A stretch of DNA of 64,000 nt from Kluyvera genomosp. 3 (GCA_002211745.1 CP022114.1:2760645-2824644); one strand, 5' to 3'. Shown: positions 22,596 to 34,475, counted from the first letter of the stretch. Numbers and translations: made by a program. Notes: generated by a model from the sequence alone, not told the origin.

Positions 22596-23458
22596 ATGAA
22601 GGCTATTGCCATGGCACTACGTCGGCACGCAACCTATTCACCGGATAACGCGTCATTGATGATCAAGCACATCGCTGACCAGGACATCTGCCCGCTACAC
22701 GCCATGACTTTTACGAAATGGTCTGCGTCTCCTCAGGAAGCGGCATGCACGTCATTGACGGTATCTCCTGGCCCATCAGTCGTGGTTCGGTGTTCGTGGT
22801 GGCGCCTCATGAAGAGCACTATTTTGAAAAAGTGGAAAAACTTTCCCTGCTCAATATTTTGATCCGCCCCGCCTTTCTCACTGACACGCTGCTGACGCTG
22901 CTTGCTGACTTTGCGCCTGAAAAACAGTTTATGGCCACCCACCAGACCATTGTGCACAGTACATTTTACACCAACCTATTAAATGAAGAATTAAGCCATA
23001 ATTTGGCGCATCAACCACTCATGCTGGAAACATTGTTTACTCAGCTGGCGATATTTTTGCAGCGCGGCCATATTAGCCAGGCGGCTGATAATTGCGTTAA
23101 AGAAGATTCAATCATATATTTATTGAATTACTTACATCACAATTATGCAAATGACAAATTAAGCATCGATTATCTGGCACAAAAATTTAATATTCAGAAA
23201 CGCATGCTGGAACGTAAAGTCCAATCGATTACCGCCCTGACGCCAAATGACTACATTACTCACGTGCGTTTGTGTCATGCGATGAATTTGTTGGTTACCT
23301 CCGAGCAATCTATTACCGATATAGCCTATCTGTGCGGTTTTAACGACAGTAACTACTTTTCCCATCGCTTTAAGCTTTTCTTCGGCATACCGCCGCGCAC
23401 GGTGCGCAAATATGGTCTCTTCCCGCTGATCAGCCACCGCAGCGCGCTCCAGTCATAG
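22596..23458 (+). CDS. AraC-family regulator of the pectin island (frameshifted)
   Basis: N-terminal cupin-like sensor (HAHDFYEMVCVSSGSG, with VVAPHEEHYFEKV) and C-terminal double HTH (LSIDYLAQKFNIQKRMLERK; QSITDIAYLCGFNDSNYFSH). A C-run loss near 22704 separates the first 36 residues; repaired 287 aa. ATG at 22611 is an alternative start. It is divergent from togM and convergent with the GH105 gene, so it is probably the local activator, perhaps responding to rhamnogalacturonan or rhamnose-containing products. That role is inferred from position. Confidence 0.85.
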
Positions 23459-23478
23459 ACCGGAGCGCCGTTCATGGT

Positions 23479-24583
23479 TCAGATAAACAGGTTCTGATAC
23501 TCGATCAACGCCAGCATCGCCATCGCCTGCCATAAGGCATGGTGGTACGTTCAATATTGCGATAGTAGTCAAGATCTTTGCCCATCCCTGTACCGAAAGA
23601 AACATTTGCCAGTTCACCCTGCGGGTTAATCTGCCGCATCACGCCTTCCGCTGCGGCAATCCCGTCGCGAGAAAATGTTTATCGATATAGCGCAGACGTA
23701 CCGCTTTCAGAATGCCATACGCAAAACCCGCCGAAGCCGACGATTCCAGATAAGAGTTCGGGTCATCCAGCAGCGTGTGCCATAACCCACTTTCTCTATC
23801 CTGCCGCTGCGCCAGAGCCGCTACCTGCCGCGTTAGCTGGCCCAGCAAGAACTCGCGCACCGGGTCGCCTTGCGGCAGGTCGAGCATCTCGATAAAGTCC
23901 GGGATGGCCACCGTCACCCAGCTGTTGCCGCGCCCCAGAGCGCCTTAGCATAGTGATGGCGCCCTCAAAGTTCCAGCCGTGATACCACAGCCCGGTCGGC
24001 GCATCGCACAGGTACTGCGAATGCAGCAGGAACTGACGCTTAGCCTCGTCCACCCACTGTGGACGATTGAGCACCAGCCGGCCTTCGCCAACGGCATCAC
24101 GCTCATCATCAGCGTATCGTCCCATAGTTGCTGATGATGCGCGAAATTGAAGGTCATATGCTGCAGGCCACCCAGCTCGGTACGCGGCATGTCATGCATC
24201 ACCCAGTTGGCCCAGATGTCGATGTAACGCCGCCATGGCGAGTGGCCCGTCTCTTCATACAACGCGGCGAGCGTGAGCATTGGCGCCATAGTATTGACGT
24301 TTTTGGTCGGCGTGCCTTCGCGAAAACGGTCGGTAAACCACTGTTCGATGATTGCCATCCAGCGCGGGTTACGCGTCTGCAGCCAGTATTGCCACAGGCC
24401 ATACAGACCGATGCCGTGAGTCCATTCCCAGCCGCCCCACCCTTTGGTATCGACCACCCGTCCATCCGCCAGCGTCATGAGAAATGCGCCGTTCTCATCA
24501 CGAATATTCACCAGCGCGTCAATCAGCTTTTCCGTCATCTGCACCGTCTGTTCCGCGCTAAACTGCAGTTGCTCTCTGTCCAT
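23479..24583 (-). CDS. GH105 unsaturated rhamnogalacturonyl hydrolase, YteR-like (frameshifted)
   Basis: Hydrolyses the unsaturated galacturonic acid left at the non-reducing end by rhamnogalacturonan lyase. Family 88/105 features: THGIGLYGLWQYW, LWDDTLMMSVMPLAKAG (containing the catalytic Asp of the YteR type), LWYHGWNFEG, WGRGNSWV and SSASAGFAYGILKA. No signal peptide, so cytoplasmic. Five one-base losses (about 24080, 23946, 23935, 23662, 23530); repaired 369 aa, the usual family size. Third gene of ogl-togB-GH105, 9 bp after togB. Confidence 0.88.
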
Positions 24584-24592
24584 GAAAACCTC

Positions 24593-25886
24593 TTATTTCA
24601 TCGGTGTATGTTTGCGCAGCGCGCGTTTGGCGGTGCGTTCGAACTCTTTGGCGGCGTCTTCAGCGCTGATTTTGCCGTAGTCAATCCGCTGGGTCAGATC
24701 CAGCCAGTACTGTTCGATCTCCGGGTTTTTAAAGTACGGCGAGACGTAGACGTTATCCGACGGCATGCTCTCCACCAGCTTAAGGCCGGTAATCACCGGA
24801 TCGTTCGGCTGCGCCATATTGTTTTTCATCACGTAGTCCGCCGCCGCTTTACTCACCGGGAAGCCTCTTTCCAGCCCATCAGCGCGACGCCTTCCGGCTG
24901 ATTAAACATGTAATCCATCAGCATCGCCGCCTCTTTGGGATGCTTCGTGTTGCGGCTAATGGCGAATATCATCGACGGTTTGATAAATAACCCTGCATCC
25001 TTCGCCCCCGGCAGCAGCGGATAGGGACCCACTTCCAGTTTTGCCGGTGGCGCCAGGGTATCTTCATACTTTGCGACTGCCGAACTCATCAGGTTAGAGC
25101 CGCCGAATTCACCGTTGATCCACGGCTTCATTTCAAACGGCTGCGCTTTACCAAACGACTGAATATACTTCTGACTTGGCAGGACGTGTTCGTTCACCAG
25201 CTTCTGATAGACGTTGACAAATTCCAGCCACTGCGCCTCGTTGTAGGTAAACTCCCCTTTTTCGTTGAGCATCGGCTGGTTATATTTCTGGACCATCCAC
25301 GAATTAATGAGTTCCATTGAAGTGGTGACGATAGCCGGATAGTCATTGTCGCCAAGCTTCTCTTTAAAGATCTTTCCGGCGGCGTACAGCTCATCCCAGG
25401 TTTTCGGGTAGGCAAGTCCGACCTTTTTCCAGGTTTCGGTGTTGTAATAGAGAATGGGCGCCACCAGCGAAACCGGCAGCCCCTGCACTTTGCCGTTCAC
25501 CGTCACGGTCCCCAGCTTGCCCGCGTAGTTTTCCAGCCCGACCTCTTTGCTGAGCTGATTGAGATCGTAAAAGCCATCACCGGATCGTGAGAACACCTGT
25601 ATCCAGCTCCAGTCAAGCTGCATGACATCCGGTTCATTTTTCCCTGCTATCTGGGTGGAGAGGCGTGAAACGAAACCATCCCAGCCGGTATATTCAGCCT
25701 TCACCTTAATGTTGGGATGCGCCTGCTCAAAGGCGCGAATGGTTTTCAGGGTGTTCTGGTGACGCGAGTTCGCCCCCACCAGGAGACGCGCAGGGTTACG
25801 CTGTCGCTATCTTCCGCCATTGCCGGCGCAATGCATAATATGCCGCCGCAAGCCAGCAGCAACGAGAGTGCTATTTTTTTCATCAT
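24593..25886 (-). CDS. togB: TogB-like periplasmic oligogalacturonide-binding protein (frameshifted)
   Basis: Family 1 extracellular solute-binding protein. Starts MMKKIALSLLLACGGIL with signal peptide ending near AMAEDSD; LLAC could also act as a lipobox. Binding-protein core: AFEQAHPNIKVKAEYTGWDG, DVMQLDWSWIQVF, LYYNTETWKKVGLAYPKTWD. Losses in G runs near 25775 and 24859; repaired 431 aa. The start overlaps the ogl stop as ATGA, so both are co-translated. Delivers oligouronides to TogMNA. Confidence 0.9.
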
Positions 25887-27052
25887 AAACGTCCTGTCAG
25901 CAGTGCGGAGACATCCGCCAGGTAAACGGCAGGTAATCCCTCGCGATCGGAGGTATAAAGTACGTGGCGCAGATCCGGGCTAAACGACGGGTGCGGATGA
26001 CTTGCCTGACACTGGCCGTCAATCACTCGCCATGAGGTATCGTGGCGAACAATCCGCCGCGTTTGCTTCTCGCCCGGCGCAAACAGATAGAGCCAGGGGT
26101 CTGTCAACGCCGCATAACCGCCCTCGTCGGTGAGATCCACCGGCGTTCCGCAGCCGTCGCCCACCAGCAGCGAGCCATCAAAATTGCTCATCAGATGTGA
26201 ACAAGCGGGCATCGGCATGACTTTTTCGCTCTGCGTGCTGCCCGCCAACGTCTGGCAGATATGGCGCTGATGCGTCTCTTTATGCAGGGAGACGAAAATA
26301 ATGCGCGAACCGTCCGGCACCCAGAACTCATGGGTAAAGGTTTCCTCTTCGTCCTGGCTCACCGGCGCGGAAAGCCCCGTCTGGCGCTGATGCAACCAGA
26401 TACGGTTGCGAATCAGATCGTGCGGCCCTTCATGACAGTACATGATGGTATCGGTATCGCCGGGGCGAAAGCCGGGGTGTCCTAACCAGCGCGGCTCTTC
26501 AAACAGTTGTTCGCTGCGACCGGAAGCAAGGTCGATCACTTCACAGCGGGTGGTCGGGTTCATATGATATTGCCGCTGGAAATCGCTCCAGTCGTGCAAC
26601 GGCAGGTAACTTTCCGCCGACAGCGACATGCCGATCATTTTGCGGCCACTGCTATCGGGCGCCCAGGCACTGGTGCTTACCCACTGGGCAGGCAGTTGGT
26701 ACAGTACCTGTTCCTGCAAGGTATCCAGCTCTACACGCACGATTTGCCGGTTGTGGCGCATAAAGATCAGCGCGCTATCGTCATCAGTGATAAACCCGTC
26801 AAAGCTATTATCGCCAGCCCCATCGGTGAGCTGGCGCAGCGTGCTCTGCTCAAGATCGAGCAGCCAGTAGTTCCAGTTACCCTGTTCAACGCCGCCAATC
26901 AGCAGCTGTGTTCCTCCCTGTAAAAAGCACTTTTGATAGAAATAGTTGCGATGAAAAGTGCGCCCCAGTGGCGTTAAGCGCATAACGCGAACGCCGGTCA
27001 CCGGATCGGTTTCGGTGGTAAAAGTAAGCGGAGTGATATCACCCTTGGCCAT
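25883..27052 (-). CDS. ogl: Ogl, oligogalacturonate lyase (PL22)
   Basis: Intact 389 aa cytoplasmic beta-propeller lyase that cleaves digalacturonate and unsaturated oligogalacturonides to 5-keto-4-deoxyuronate. Recognised by HRNYFYQKCF, WNYWLLDLEQ, CHEGPHDL, THEFWVPDGS, CSHLMSN and SHPHPSF, which follow Dickeya Ogl closely (the His and Gln residues coordinate manganese in the family). First gene of ogl-togB-GH105. No signal peptide. Confidence 0.95.
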   Translation of the reverse strand: MAKGDITPLTFTTETDPVTGVRVMRLTPLGRTFHRNYFYQKCFLQGGTQLLIGGVEQGNWNYWLLDLEQSTLRQLTDGAGDNSFDGFITDDDSALIFMRHNRQIVRVELDTLQEQVLYQLPAQWVSTSAWAPDSSGRKMIGMSLSAESYLPLHDWSDFQRQYHMNPTTRCEVIDLASGRSEQLFEEPRWLGHPGFRPGDTDTIMYCHEGPHDLIRNRIWLHQRQTGLSAPVSQDEEETFTHEFWVPDGSRIIFVSLHKETHQRHICQTLAGSTQSEKVMPMPACSHLMSNFDGSLLVGDGCGTPVDLTDEGGYAALTDPWLYLFAPGEKQTRRIVRHDTSWRVIDGQCQASHPHPSFSPDLRHVLYTSDREGLPAVYLADVSALLTGRL

Positions 27053-27384
27053 AGTTTCCTCAATATCAGGCGTGGACGATGGGCTGACAGCTCAGAATGT
27101 CAGCGCGTCTGTGAAGCAGTCCTCCCAGACGCAGGCATCAGCATGCCAACGGCGTCAGGAAATAACCTTTGAAATAAGGACAAAATACGGCGACGAGTGA
27201 CGCATTAATCAAGGTTGCAGCGTTATCATTAATAATCACAGGAATGCTCACATTCTTAAGCGATTAAATCCCATTCTTTGTATTTCCGACAAAAACAGGG
27301 TTGTGGCTGGTTATTTTATAAAGGTTTTAATGACGTCATAGATGATTAACTGTTCCGACACAGCTATCCACAAGAGTGAATAAT
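27053..27384. promoter_or_regulatory. Divergent ogl / rhiE promoter region
   Basis: 332 bp of AT-rich intergenic DNA. It contains a direct repeat GAAATAA-N5-GAAATAA (27160-27178), of the kind bound by AraC-type activators, and a TGACGTCA palindrome near 27330-27337. I see no good KdgR box and no TGTGA-N6-TCACA site here. Nothing else is recognisable. Confidence 0.5.
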
Positions 27385-29097
27385 ATGAGGCTAACGTCTA
27401 CTGCATCTATTCTGGCGATATTGCTCTCCACGGCAATATCACCGGCATGGGCCGTTAAGTTTGAACAACAGCAAGATAAATATCTTATTGATAATGGCAA
27501 ATTGAAAATCACCCTTGCAGCATCGGGAAATATCACCCATCTGGAGATGGGCAATAATAACCTGCTGGCACATTTATCCGGCACCCAGCGCGACCCTGAC
27601 AAAATTCGCAGCGGTTACCTTGATTATCATTCAGGGCGCGTCATGCCATTTATTGCCAACAAATTCACGCTCATTGAAAATACTCCGCAGCGGCTGCACA
27701 TCATGTTTCAGGGAGAAAACCCCGAAAAGCTAGCGCTGGAATACCACTATATTATTCCGCAAGGCAGCAACGGATTTTATAGCTACGTCGTGGCGAAAAA
27801 TAAAACCCCCAAACCGGTATTAGTCAGTGAGCTTAGGGTGGTATATCGCTTTGACCCTCTGCGCCTGAATCATCTGTTTAACGGCCAGCGCGATGGTATT
27901 CCTTTGCTGTATAGCGCATTAGAAAAGTTACCCAAAATCCAGGATGAAACCTGGCGTTTACCCTCTGGTGACGTCTATAGCAAGTATGATTTCGCCGGCT
28001 ATCAGCGACAGCTGCCTTTCTGGGGAGTCTATGGCGATGGGCTCGGCGCATGGCTGATTCCCGCCTCACCGGAGTACTTTTCCGGTGACAGCAACAAGCA
28101 AGAGTTGCTGGTTCATCAGGATGCCATCGTCCTCAACTACCTGACCGGCGCGCACCTTGGCTCTCCTGATATGATTGCGCCGCCGGGCTGGCAGAAGCTA
28201 TACGGCCCGTGGTTTATGTACTTCAATCAGGGCGATGCCGAAACGCTGAAGCAGGACGTCCAGCGTCAGGCGCTGGCCGAACAGCGCGCCTGGCCCTACA
28301 CGTGGGTGAAAGACGACCGCTATAGCACCCAACGCGCCGAAGTGCTTGGCCGAGTGCTCTCGCCGACAAAGGTCAATGTCACCCTCAGTTCCTCGCTCAC
28401 CGAGCCGACCGATGTCCAGACCCTGGGCTATGCCTGGAGCAGCACCAGTGACGCGCAGGGCCGAATCGCCTTCAACAACGTGGTAAAAGGCCAGTATCGG
28501 CTTGATGTTTATGCCAGCGAAGGCCAGCGCCCCGGGCTGCTGTACAGCACTACGGTCAACATTCAGGATGATGCCACGGTGCTGGCGGACATTACGCTGC
28601 CGCCCTTCGTCGCGCCGCTGTGGTCCATCGGCCAGTCCGACCGTTCAGCCAGCGAATTCCGCTTCGGCAATGCTCCGCGAGGCTGGCAGTGGCAGCATCG
28701 CGTCCCCGCCAGTCTGGCGTTCGATATCGGACGCAGCGACCCGCATCAGGACTGGTATTACGCGCAGACCCAGCCTGGCGATTGGTCGATTCGCTTTAGC
28801 GATACCGCCGATCGTCAGCCCCGTTATTTAAACGTCGCGTTCGCCGCCGTCAGTAACTTCGGTATGGACCACCCAACCAAACCCGTCATGCAGGTGTTGT
28901 TAAATAATAAAGTCATTAAAACGCTGGCATACGAAAACGATAAGGCTATTTACCGTGGCGCAACCCGTAGCGGTAAATACCATAACGAAAAAATAGAACT
29001 GCCTGCGGACAAGATGGTTAATGGCAATAATACCGTCACCTTCCGACTCCAGGGCGGAGCATTTATGTACGACTTTATCTCGTGGTCTAAAAAATAA
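27385..29097 (+). CDS. rhiE: RhiE-like rhamnogalacturonan lyase (PL4)
   Basis: Intact, 570 aa. Signal peptide (residues 1-23, ending SPAWA), then the PL4 catalytic sandwich domain (KLKITLAASGNITHLEMGNNN; SKYDFAGYQRQLPFWGVYG; GPWFMYFNQG), a central fibronectin III-like module (about residues 330-405) and a C-terminal carbohydrate-binding-like domain ending FRLQGGAFMYDFISWSKK. Cleaves rhamnosyl-galacturonic bonds in the RG-I backbone. Start at ATG 27385, since the GTG at 27376 adds three residues before the signal peptide. In Dickeya the homologue is secreted by a type II system; no such genes are here, so periplasmic action is possible. Confidence 0.9.
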   Translation: MRLTSTASILAILLSTAISPAWAVKFEQQQDKYLIDNGKLKITLAASGNITHLEMGNNNLLAHLSGTQRDPDKIRSGYLDYHSGRVMPFIANKFTLIENTPQRLHIMFQGENPEKLALEYHYIIPQGSNGFYSYVVAKNKTPKPVLVSELRVVYRFDPLRLNHLFNGQRDGIPLLYSALEKLPKIQDETWRLPSGDVYSKYDFAGYQRQLPFWGVYGDGLGAWLIPASPEYFSGDSNKQELLVHQDAIVLNYLTGAHLGSPDMIAPPGWQKLYGPWFMYFNQGDAETLKQDVQRQALAEQRAWPYTWVKDDRYSTQRAEVLGRVLSPTKVNVTLSSSLTEPTDVQTLGYAWSSTSDAQGRIAFNNVVKGQYRLDVYASEGQRPGLLYSTTVNIQDDATVLADITLPPFVAPLWSIGQSDRSASEFRFGNAPRGWQWQHRVPASLAFDIGRSDPHQDWYYAQTQPGDWSIRFSDTADRQPRYLNVAFAAVSNFGMDHPTKPVMQVLLNNKVIKTLAYENDKAIYRGATRSGKYHNEKIELPADKMVNGNNTVTFRLQGGAFMYDFISWSKK

Positions 29098-29107
29098 GAG
29101 GAAAAAT

Positions 29108-29863
29108 ATGTTATCTCGTAAATACCTTATGGCAGGATGCGTCTTATTAGTTAGCCAGGTTGCACTGGCAGAGGAAGGATCATCACCGATTAAAGCACTA
29201 AGTCTGGATTATCGACACGAATATCGAACGCGCGACCGGACGCATTATGACAAGTTGAACATGTCAGCGGCCCTGCCGAATAACTTTAACTTCTCAATAG
29301 AAACAAAATATAAAACAGGTGGCAAAGACACCAAAGACAAGATGTTTTCTGATCCGGTGATCAACGCGGTCGAGCTTACTCTTTCCCGCGCTTTTATATT
29401 CGACAACTTCAAGATATCACCGTTAATTCAACCTGAATTCAATAACGAACGTACTGAGTGGAAATTTGGTTTCGTGCCCTGGTATACCTTTAATGAAAAC
29501 TGGGCCATCGGCGGGATGTACCGTTTTGAAATGACCGATTACGCCAACGATCCCGACTGCGGCTATAACGGTGATAAATCCTGTAGCACCAACAAACACC
29601 GTACGGTCAACCGTGGTGATATCTATTTGCGCTACACCTGGGACCGATTCTCCACCACTTATAAATTTATCTATAAGCACGGCGATGAAATATTATGGGG
29701 CAATCAGCACTATGACTATGAGCAGGAGTGGCAATTCGACTACTTGCTGGGTGATAAGAAAGAGTGGAAACCGTACGTCACTTTCGGCGATATAGGGCGC
29801 TCGTCGAAGTCCACCGAACGCCAGTTCCGTCTGCGTATGGGGGTGGTCTACACCTTTAAATAA
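29108..29863 (+). CDS. kdgM: KdgM-family oligogalacturonide-specific porin
   Basis: 251 aa outer-membrane beta-barrel, intact. Signal peptide MLSRKYLMAGCVLLVSQVALA, then alternating amphipathic strands typical of KdgM (LSLDYRHEYRTRDRTHYDK, YKFIYKHGDEILWGN, FRLRMGVVYTFK ending in an aromatic-rich strand). 10 bp after rhiE, with RBS AAGAGGA, so one transcript. Lets acidic pectic oligomers cross the outer membrane. It could be KdgN-like; substrate preference (homogalacturonan or rhamnogalacturonan) cannot be read from sequence. Confidence 0.92.
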   Translation: MLSRKYLMAGCVLLVSQVALAEEGSSPIKALSLDYRHEYRTRDRTHYDKLNMSAALPNNFNFSIETKYKTGGKDTKDKMFSDPVINAVELTLSRAFIFDNFKISPLIQPEFNNERTEWKFGFVPWYTFNENWAIGGMYRFEMTDYANDPDCGYNGDKSCSTNKHRTVNRGDIYLRYTWDRFSTTYKFIYKHGDEILWGNQHYDYEQEWQFDYLLGDKKEWKPYVTFGDIGRSSKSTERQFRLRMGVVYTFK

Positions 29864-29872
29864 TCCGTTTTC

Positions 29873-29898
29873 GCGATAGCGCCAGGCGGCGCTATCGC
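29873..29898. repeat. Hairpin 3' of kdgM
   Basis: Perfect 11-bp stem GCGATAGCGCC / GGCGCTATCGC with loop AGGC. No T-run follows, so it is more likely an mRNA-stabilising 3' hairpin than a terminator; the terminator follows 55 bp later. Confidence 0.75.
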
Positions 29899-29952
29899 AC
29901 TGCTGCTGTTCTACATGCCACGTTAGCATTTACTTTTGCAATCGTCTGTTTT

Positions 29953-29979
29953 GGGGCCAGCCATCGGCCCCGTTTTTTT
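29953..29979 (+). terminator. Terminator of rhiE-kdgM
   Basis: GGGGCC / GGCCCC stem followed by seven T. The T-run overlaps the acnA stop codon on the other strand, so the two convergent units meet here; this is the right edge of the pectin island. Confidence 0.85.
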
Positions 29980-32648
29980 AACTCAGCATATTACGAATCA
30001 CGTAATGCAAAATACCGTCGTTCTGGTAGTAAGTGAGCTCGGTCGCCGTATCGATACGGCAGCGGCACAGCACGGTTTGCTGCTGACCATCTGCACGAGT
30101 TAGCACGACAGGGATCGTTGCCCCCGGCTTCAGTTGCTGTAGCCCGGCGATATCGATCCGTTCCTCGCCGGTGAGCTGCAGCGTTTTGCGGCTTTGGCCC
30201 TGTGGAAATTCCAGCGGCAGAATGCCCATACCGATGAGGTTGGAACGGTGGATACGTTCAAACGACTCGGCAATCACCACCCGTACGCCGAGCAGACGCG
30301 GGCCTTTCGCCGCCCAGTCGCGGCTGGAACCCGAGCCATACTCTTTACCCGCAATCACCGCCAGCGGCGTTCCCTGCGCCTGATAGTGCATCGCCGCATC
30401 GTAGATGGACATCACCTCATCTCCAGGCAGCAGGCGGGTCATGCCCCTTCCACGCCGGGCACCATCTCGTTACGGATACGAATATTGGCGAAGGTGCCGC
30501 GCATCATCACCAGATGGTTGCCGCGACGGGAACCGTAGGAGTTAAAGTCGCGGGTGGCGACGCCATTTTCCTGTAAATAGCGCCCTGCCGGGCTATCCGC
30601 CTTGATGCTCCCTGCCGGGGAAATATGGTCGGTGGTGACCGAATCGCCAAGCATCGCCAGCACGCGCGCGCCCTGGATATCTTTCACCGGTTCCGGCACG
30701 ACGCCCATCTGGTCAAAAAACGGTGACTGACGAATGTAGGTGGAATCATTCTGCCAGCTGTAGGTGTCCGAAGCTGGCACGCTAATCGCCTGCCACTCAG
30801 GTGTGCCGGCAAACACTGCCGCGTACTCTTTGTGGAACATATCGGTCGATACCTGCTGCACCGCGCGCGCAATTTCATCGCTGCCCGGCCAAATATCCTT
30901 CAGGTACACCGGTCTCCCCTGACTATCTTCTCCCAGGGATCCTGCGTCAGATCGACCGTCATATTACCCGCCAGCGCGTAGGCAACCACCAGCGGCGGCG
31001 AAGCCAGCCAGTTCGTTTTAACCAGCGGATGAATACGCCCTTCAAAGTTACGGTTACCGGACAGCACCGCGCCAACGGTCAGATCGCCTTGTTTAATCGC
31101 GCTTTCAATCGGATCAGGCAAGGGTCCCGAGTTACCAATACAGGTGGTACAGCCATAACCAACCAGGTTAAAGCCCAACTGGTCAAGGTACGGCGTTAGC
31201 CCGGCATAGGCCAGGTATTCCGACACCACCTTCGACCCCGGTGCCAGCGACGCTTTCACCCATGGCTTCGGCTTCAACCCACGCGCAACGGCATTTTTTG
31301 CCAGCAGCCCGGCGGCCATCAGCACACTCGGGTTTGACGTGTTGGTACACGAGGTAATCGCAGCAATCACCACCGCCCCTTCCGGCAACGCATACTGCTC
31401 GCCGTTGAGGCTAAAGGCGACGGCCGGCTTTGCTTTACCTGCACCGTTCACTTCCAGTTCAGTGGTGGCGTTAAACGCTTTCGGCACGTTGCCCAGCGCG
31501 ACGCGGTCCTGCGGGCGTTTCGGCCCGGCGAGGCTCGCCTCTACATCGCCCATGTCCAACGCCAGCGTTTGGCTGAATACCGGCTCATCGCCAGTGTGCC
31601 GCCACATGCCCTGCGCTTTGGCGTAGGCCTCCACCAGCGCGACCTGTTCATCGCTGCGTCCGCTCAGGCGCATGTAAGAGAGCGTGACGTCATCAATAGG
31701 GAAGAAACCGCAGGTTGCCCCGTATTCCGGAGCCATATTGGCGATAGTGGCGCGGTCAGCCAACGGCAGCGAATCCAGACCGTCGCCGTAGAATTCAACA
31801 AATTTCCCCACCACGCCAAGCTGGCGCAACATTTGGGTGACGGTGAGCACGAGGTCGGTGGCGGTAATCCCTTCACGCAGCTTGCCGGTCAGCTTGAAGC
31901 CAACGACATCGGGAATCAGCATGGAGACCGGCTGTCCGAGCATTGCCGCTTCCGCTTCAATACCGCCAACGCCCCACCCCAGCACGCCCAGACCGTTGAT
32001 CATAGTGGTATGGGAATCGGTACCGACCAGGGTGTCCGGATAGGCCACCCATTCATTGCCCTGCAATTCGCTCCACACCGCTTGCCCCAGGTACTCAAGG
32101 TTGACCTGATGGCAAATACCGGTGCCTGGTGGCACTACCCGGAAGCGGCTGAACGCCTGCTGCCCCAGCGTAAGAAGGTGTAACGTTCGTGGTTGCGCGA
32201 CATTTCAAGGCGCACATTTTCCTCGAAGGCATTATCATCGCCAAAACGGTCTACGGTGACCGAGTGGTCAATCACCAAATCCACCGGCGACAGGGGTTCA
32301 CCTTATGGTATCGCCGCCGAGGCGCTTCACCGCCTCGCGCATGGCAGCCAGGTCCACCACTGCCGGTACACCGGTAAAATCCTGCATCAGCACACGAGCG
32401 GGACGATAGGCTATCTCCCGGTCGGCATGGGCGTTTTTCAGCCAACCGGCCAACGCCTGGATGTCGTCGGCAGTCACCGAGTCGCCATCCTGCCAGCGCA
32501 GAAGATTTTCCAGTAAAACTTTGAGTGATTTCGGCAGGCGGTCAATATCGCCAAGGGTCTTTGCGGCCAGCGCTAAGCTGTAGTAGCGGTAGGTTTTATT
32601 GTCGACCTGTAGCGTTTCCTTGCAGGCCTCTCGTAGGGTTGACGACAT
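29978..32648 (-). CDS. acnA: AcnA, aconitate hydratase A (frameshifted)
   Basis: Citrate/isocitrate isomerisation by a [4Fe-4S] enzyme; the stress-resistant aconitase, also an RNA-binding regulator as apoenzyme. Cluster cysteines are in [13 protein letters not shown] and [13 protein letters not shown]; substrate-binding motifs [18 protein letters not shown] and [12 protein letters not shown] are present. Five one-base losses (near 32306, 32296, 32165, 30937, 30446). Repaired length 891 aa, identical to E. coli. Upstream on the same strand are yciX and ymiA, as in E. coli. Confidence 0.94.
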
Positions 32649-32859
32649 AGCTCCTCCTTAAATGACGGGAATTGCAGCACTCTGACACTCCTCAGAGCCT
32701 CTATTAAAGATAACACAACGACCCGAACACGCCGGAAAAGGGCTCAGATTGATAAATGCATCAACGCTTTATTAAAAAAGAGACGAAGGGAAATAAATAG
32801 CAGAAGAAGGATTTTCGGGATATATCGGTAGGGAAGAAAGATGGACAATAACCCTGGAG

Positions 32860-33024
32860 TTACTGTTTCTTATTCTCATCCTGATTGAACAGTTCGATAA
32901 ACTCTTTTTGCTCAGGCGTCAATTTCCACTCGTCCGGGACATTGACCTTATTATTATTCTCAACGGGTTTCTTTACCGCCGGCGCGCGGGGCTTCGCCGG
33001 TTTAACACGTTCAGACGTCAGCAT
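32860..33024 (-). CDS. yciX: YciX-position small basic protein
   Basis: 54 residues, MLTSERVKPAKPRAPAVKK...WKLTPEQKEFIELFNQDENKKQ. Lys/Pro-rich start and an acidic helical end; no membrane segment. Start overlaps the ymiA end by 14 bp. Position between ymiA and acnA matches E. coli yciX, on which the name rests; sequence identity to that protein is not something I can confirm. Function unknown. The 211 bp between it and acnA are presumed acnA promoter, with a CTCTGA-N6-TCAGAG hairpin near 32678-32695. Confidence 0.65.
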   Translation of the reverse strand: MLTSERVKPAKPRAPAVKKPVENNNKVNVPDEWKLTPEQKEFIELFNQDENKKQ

Positions 33025-33142
33025 GTTTAGCCCAGAACTTCCAGATCAGCAGTGCGACAGCAATCCAGAACAGCGCGGAACCCAGGAATACGCTCAGCCA
33101 TGCTTTGCGTTTCACGCCCGGTTCTTTATTTTCTGACGCCAT
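33011..33142 (-). CDS. ymiA: YmiA small membrane protein
   Basis: 43 residues: charged N-terminus (MASENKEPGVKRKAW) and one membrane segment (LSVFLGSALFWIAVALLIW). Closely resembles E. coli YmiA (KRKAWLAVFLGSALFWVVVA as I recall). Function unknown. First gene of the ymiA-yciX pair upstream of acnA. Confidence 0.85.
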   Translation of the reverse strand: MASENKEPGVKRKAWLSVFLGSALFWIAVALLIWKFWAKHADV

Positions 33143-33479
33143 TACATGCCTCTCGCAATCGATATTACTTATCATTTTCACACCAATTAATTGTTACAAC
33201 TAATCATCATTGAGATAAATCCTAAGTAAATTTTAAGCAAAAATCCAGCGATTTTACGAATGCTGAGGGGAGATTTATTTATTCTTTTGACAGTGAAGGA
33301 ATATTTGAGTAGAGAAGTTTGCTTAACGTTAAATTTATTTCTACTTTTGCTGCAATGTTGCCAATAGAAACAATTCTTAATCACGGCAATGAGCGGATGA
33401 GTGGATAAAAATCAGGGGATTGGGGTGGGTAATATAAGCCTTTTCGCCCCCGATGCCCGGGGCGGATAATCATGGAAGA
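33143..33479. other. AT-rich intergenic region, cysB - ymiA
   Basis: 337 bp. Next to the cysB stop is a hairpin CGCCCC / GGGGCG (about 33445-33464) without a T-run, perhaps a weak terminator. The rest is AT-rich and presumably holds the ymiA promoter (minus strand). No ORF of note and no clear RNA gene. Confidence 0.5.
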
Positions 33480-34475
<996 letters not shown>

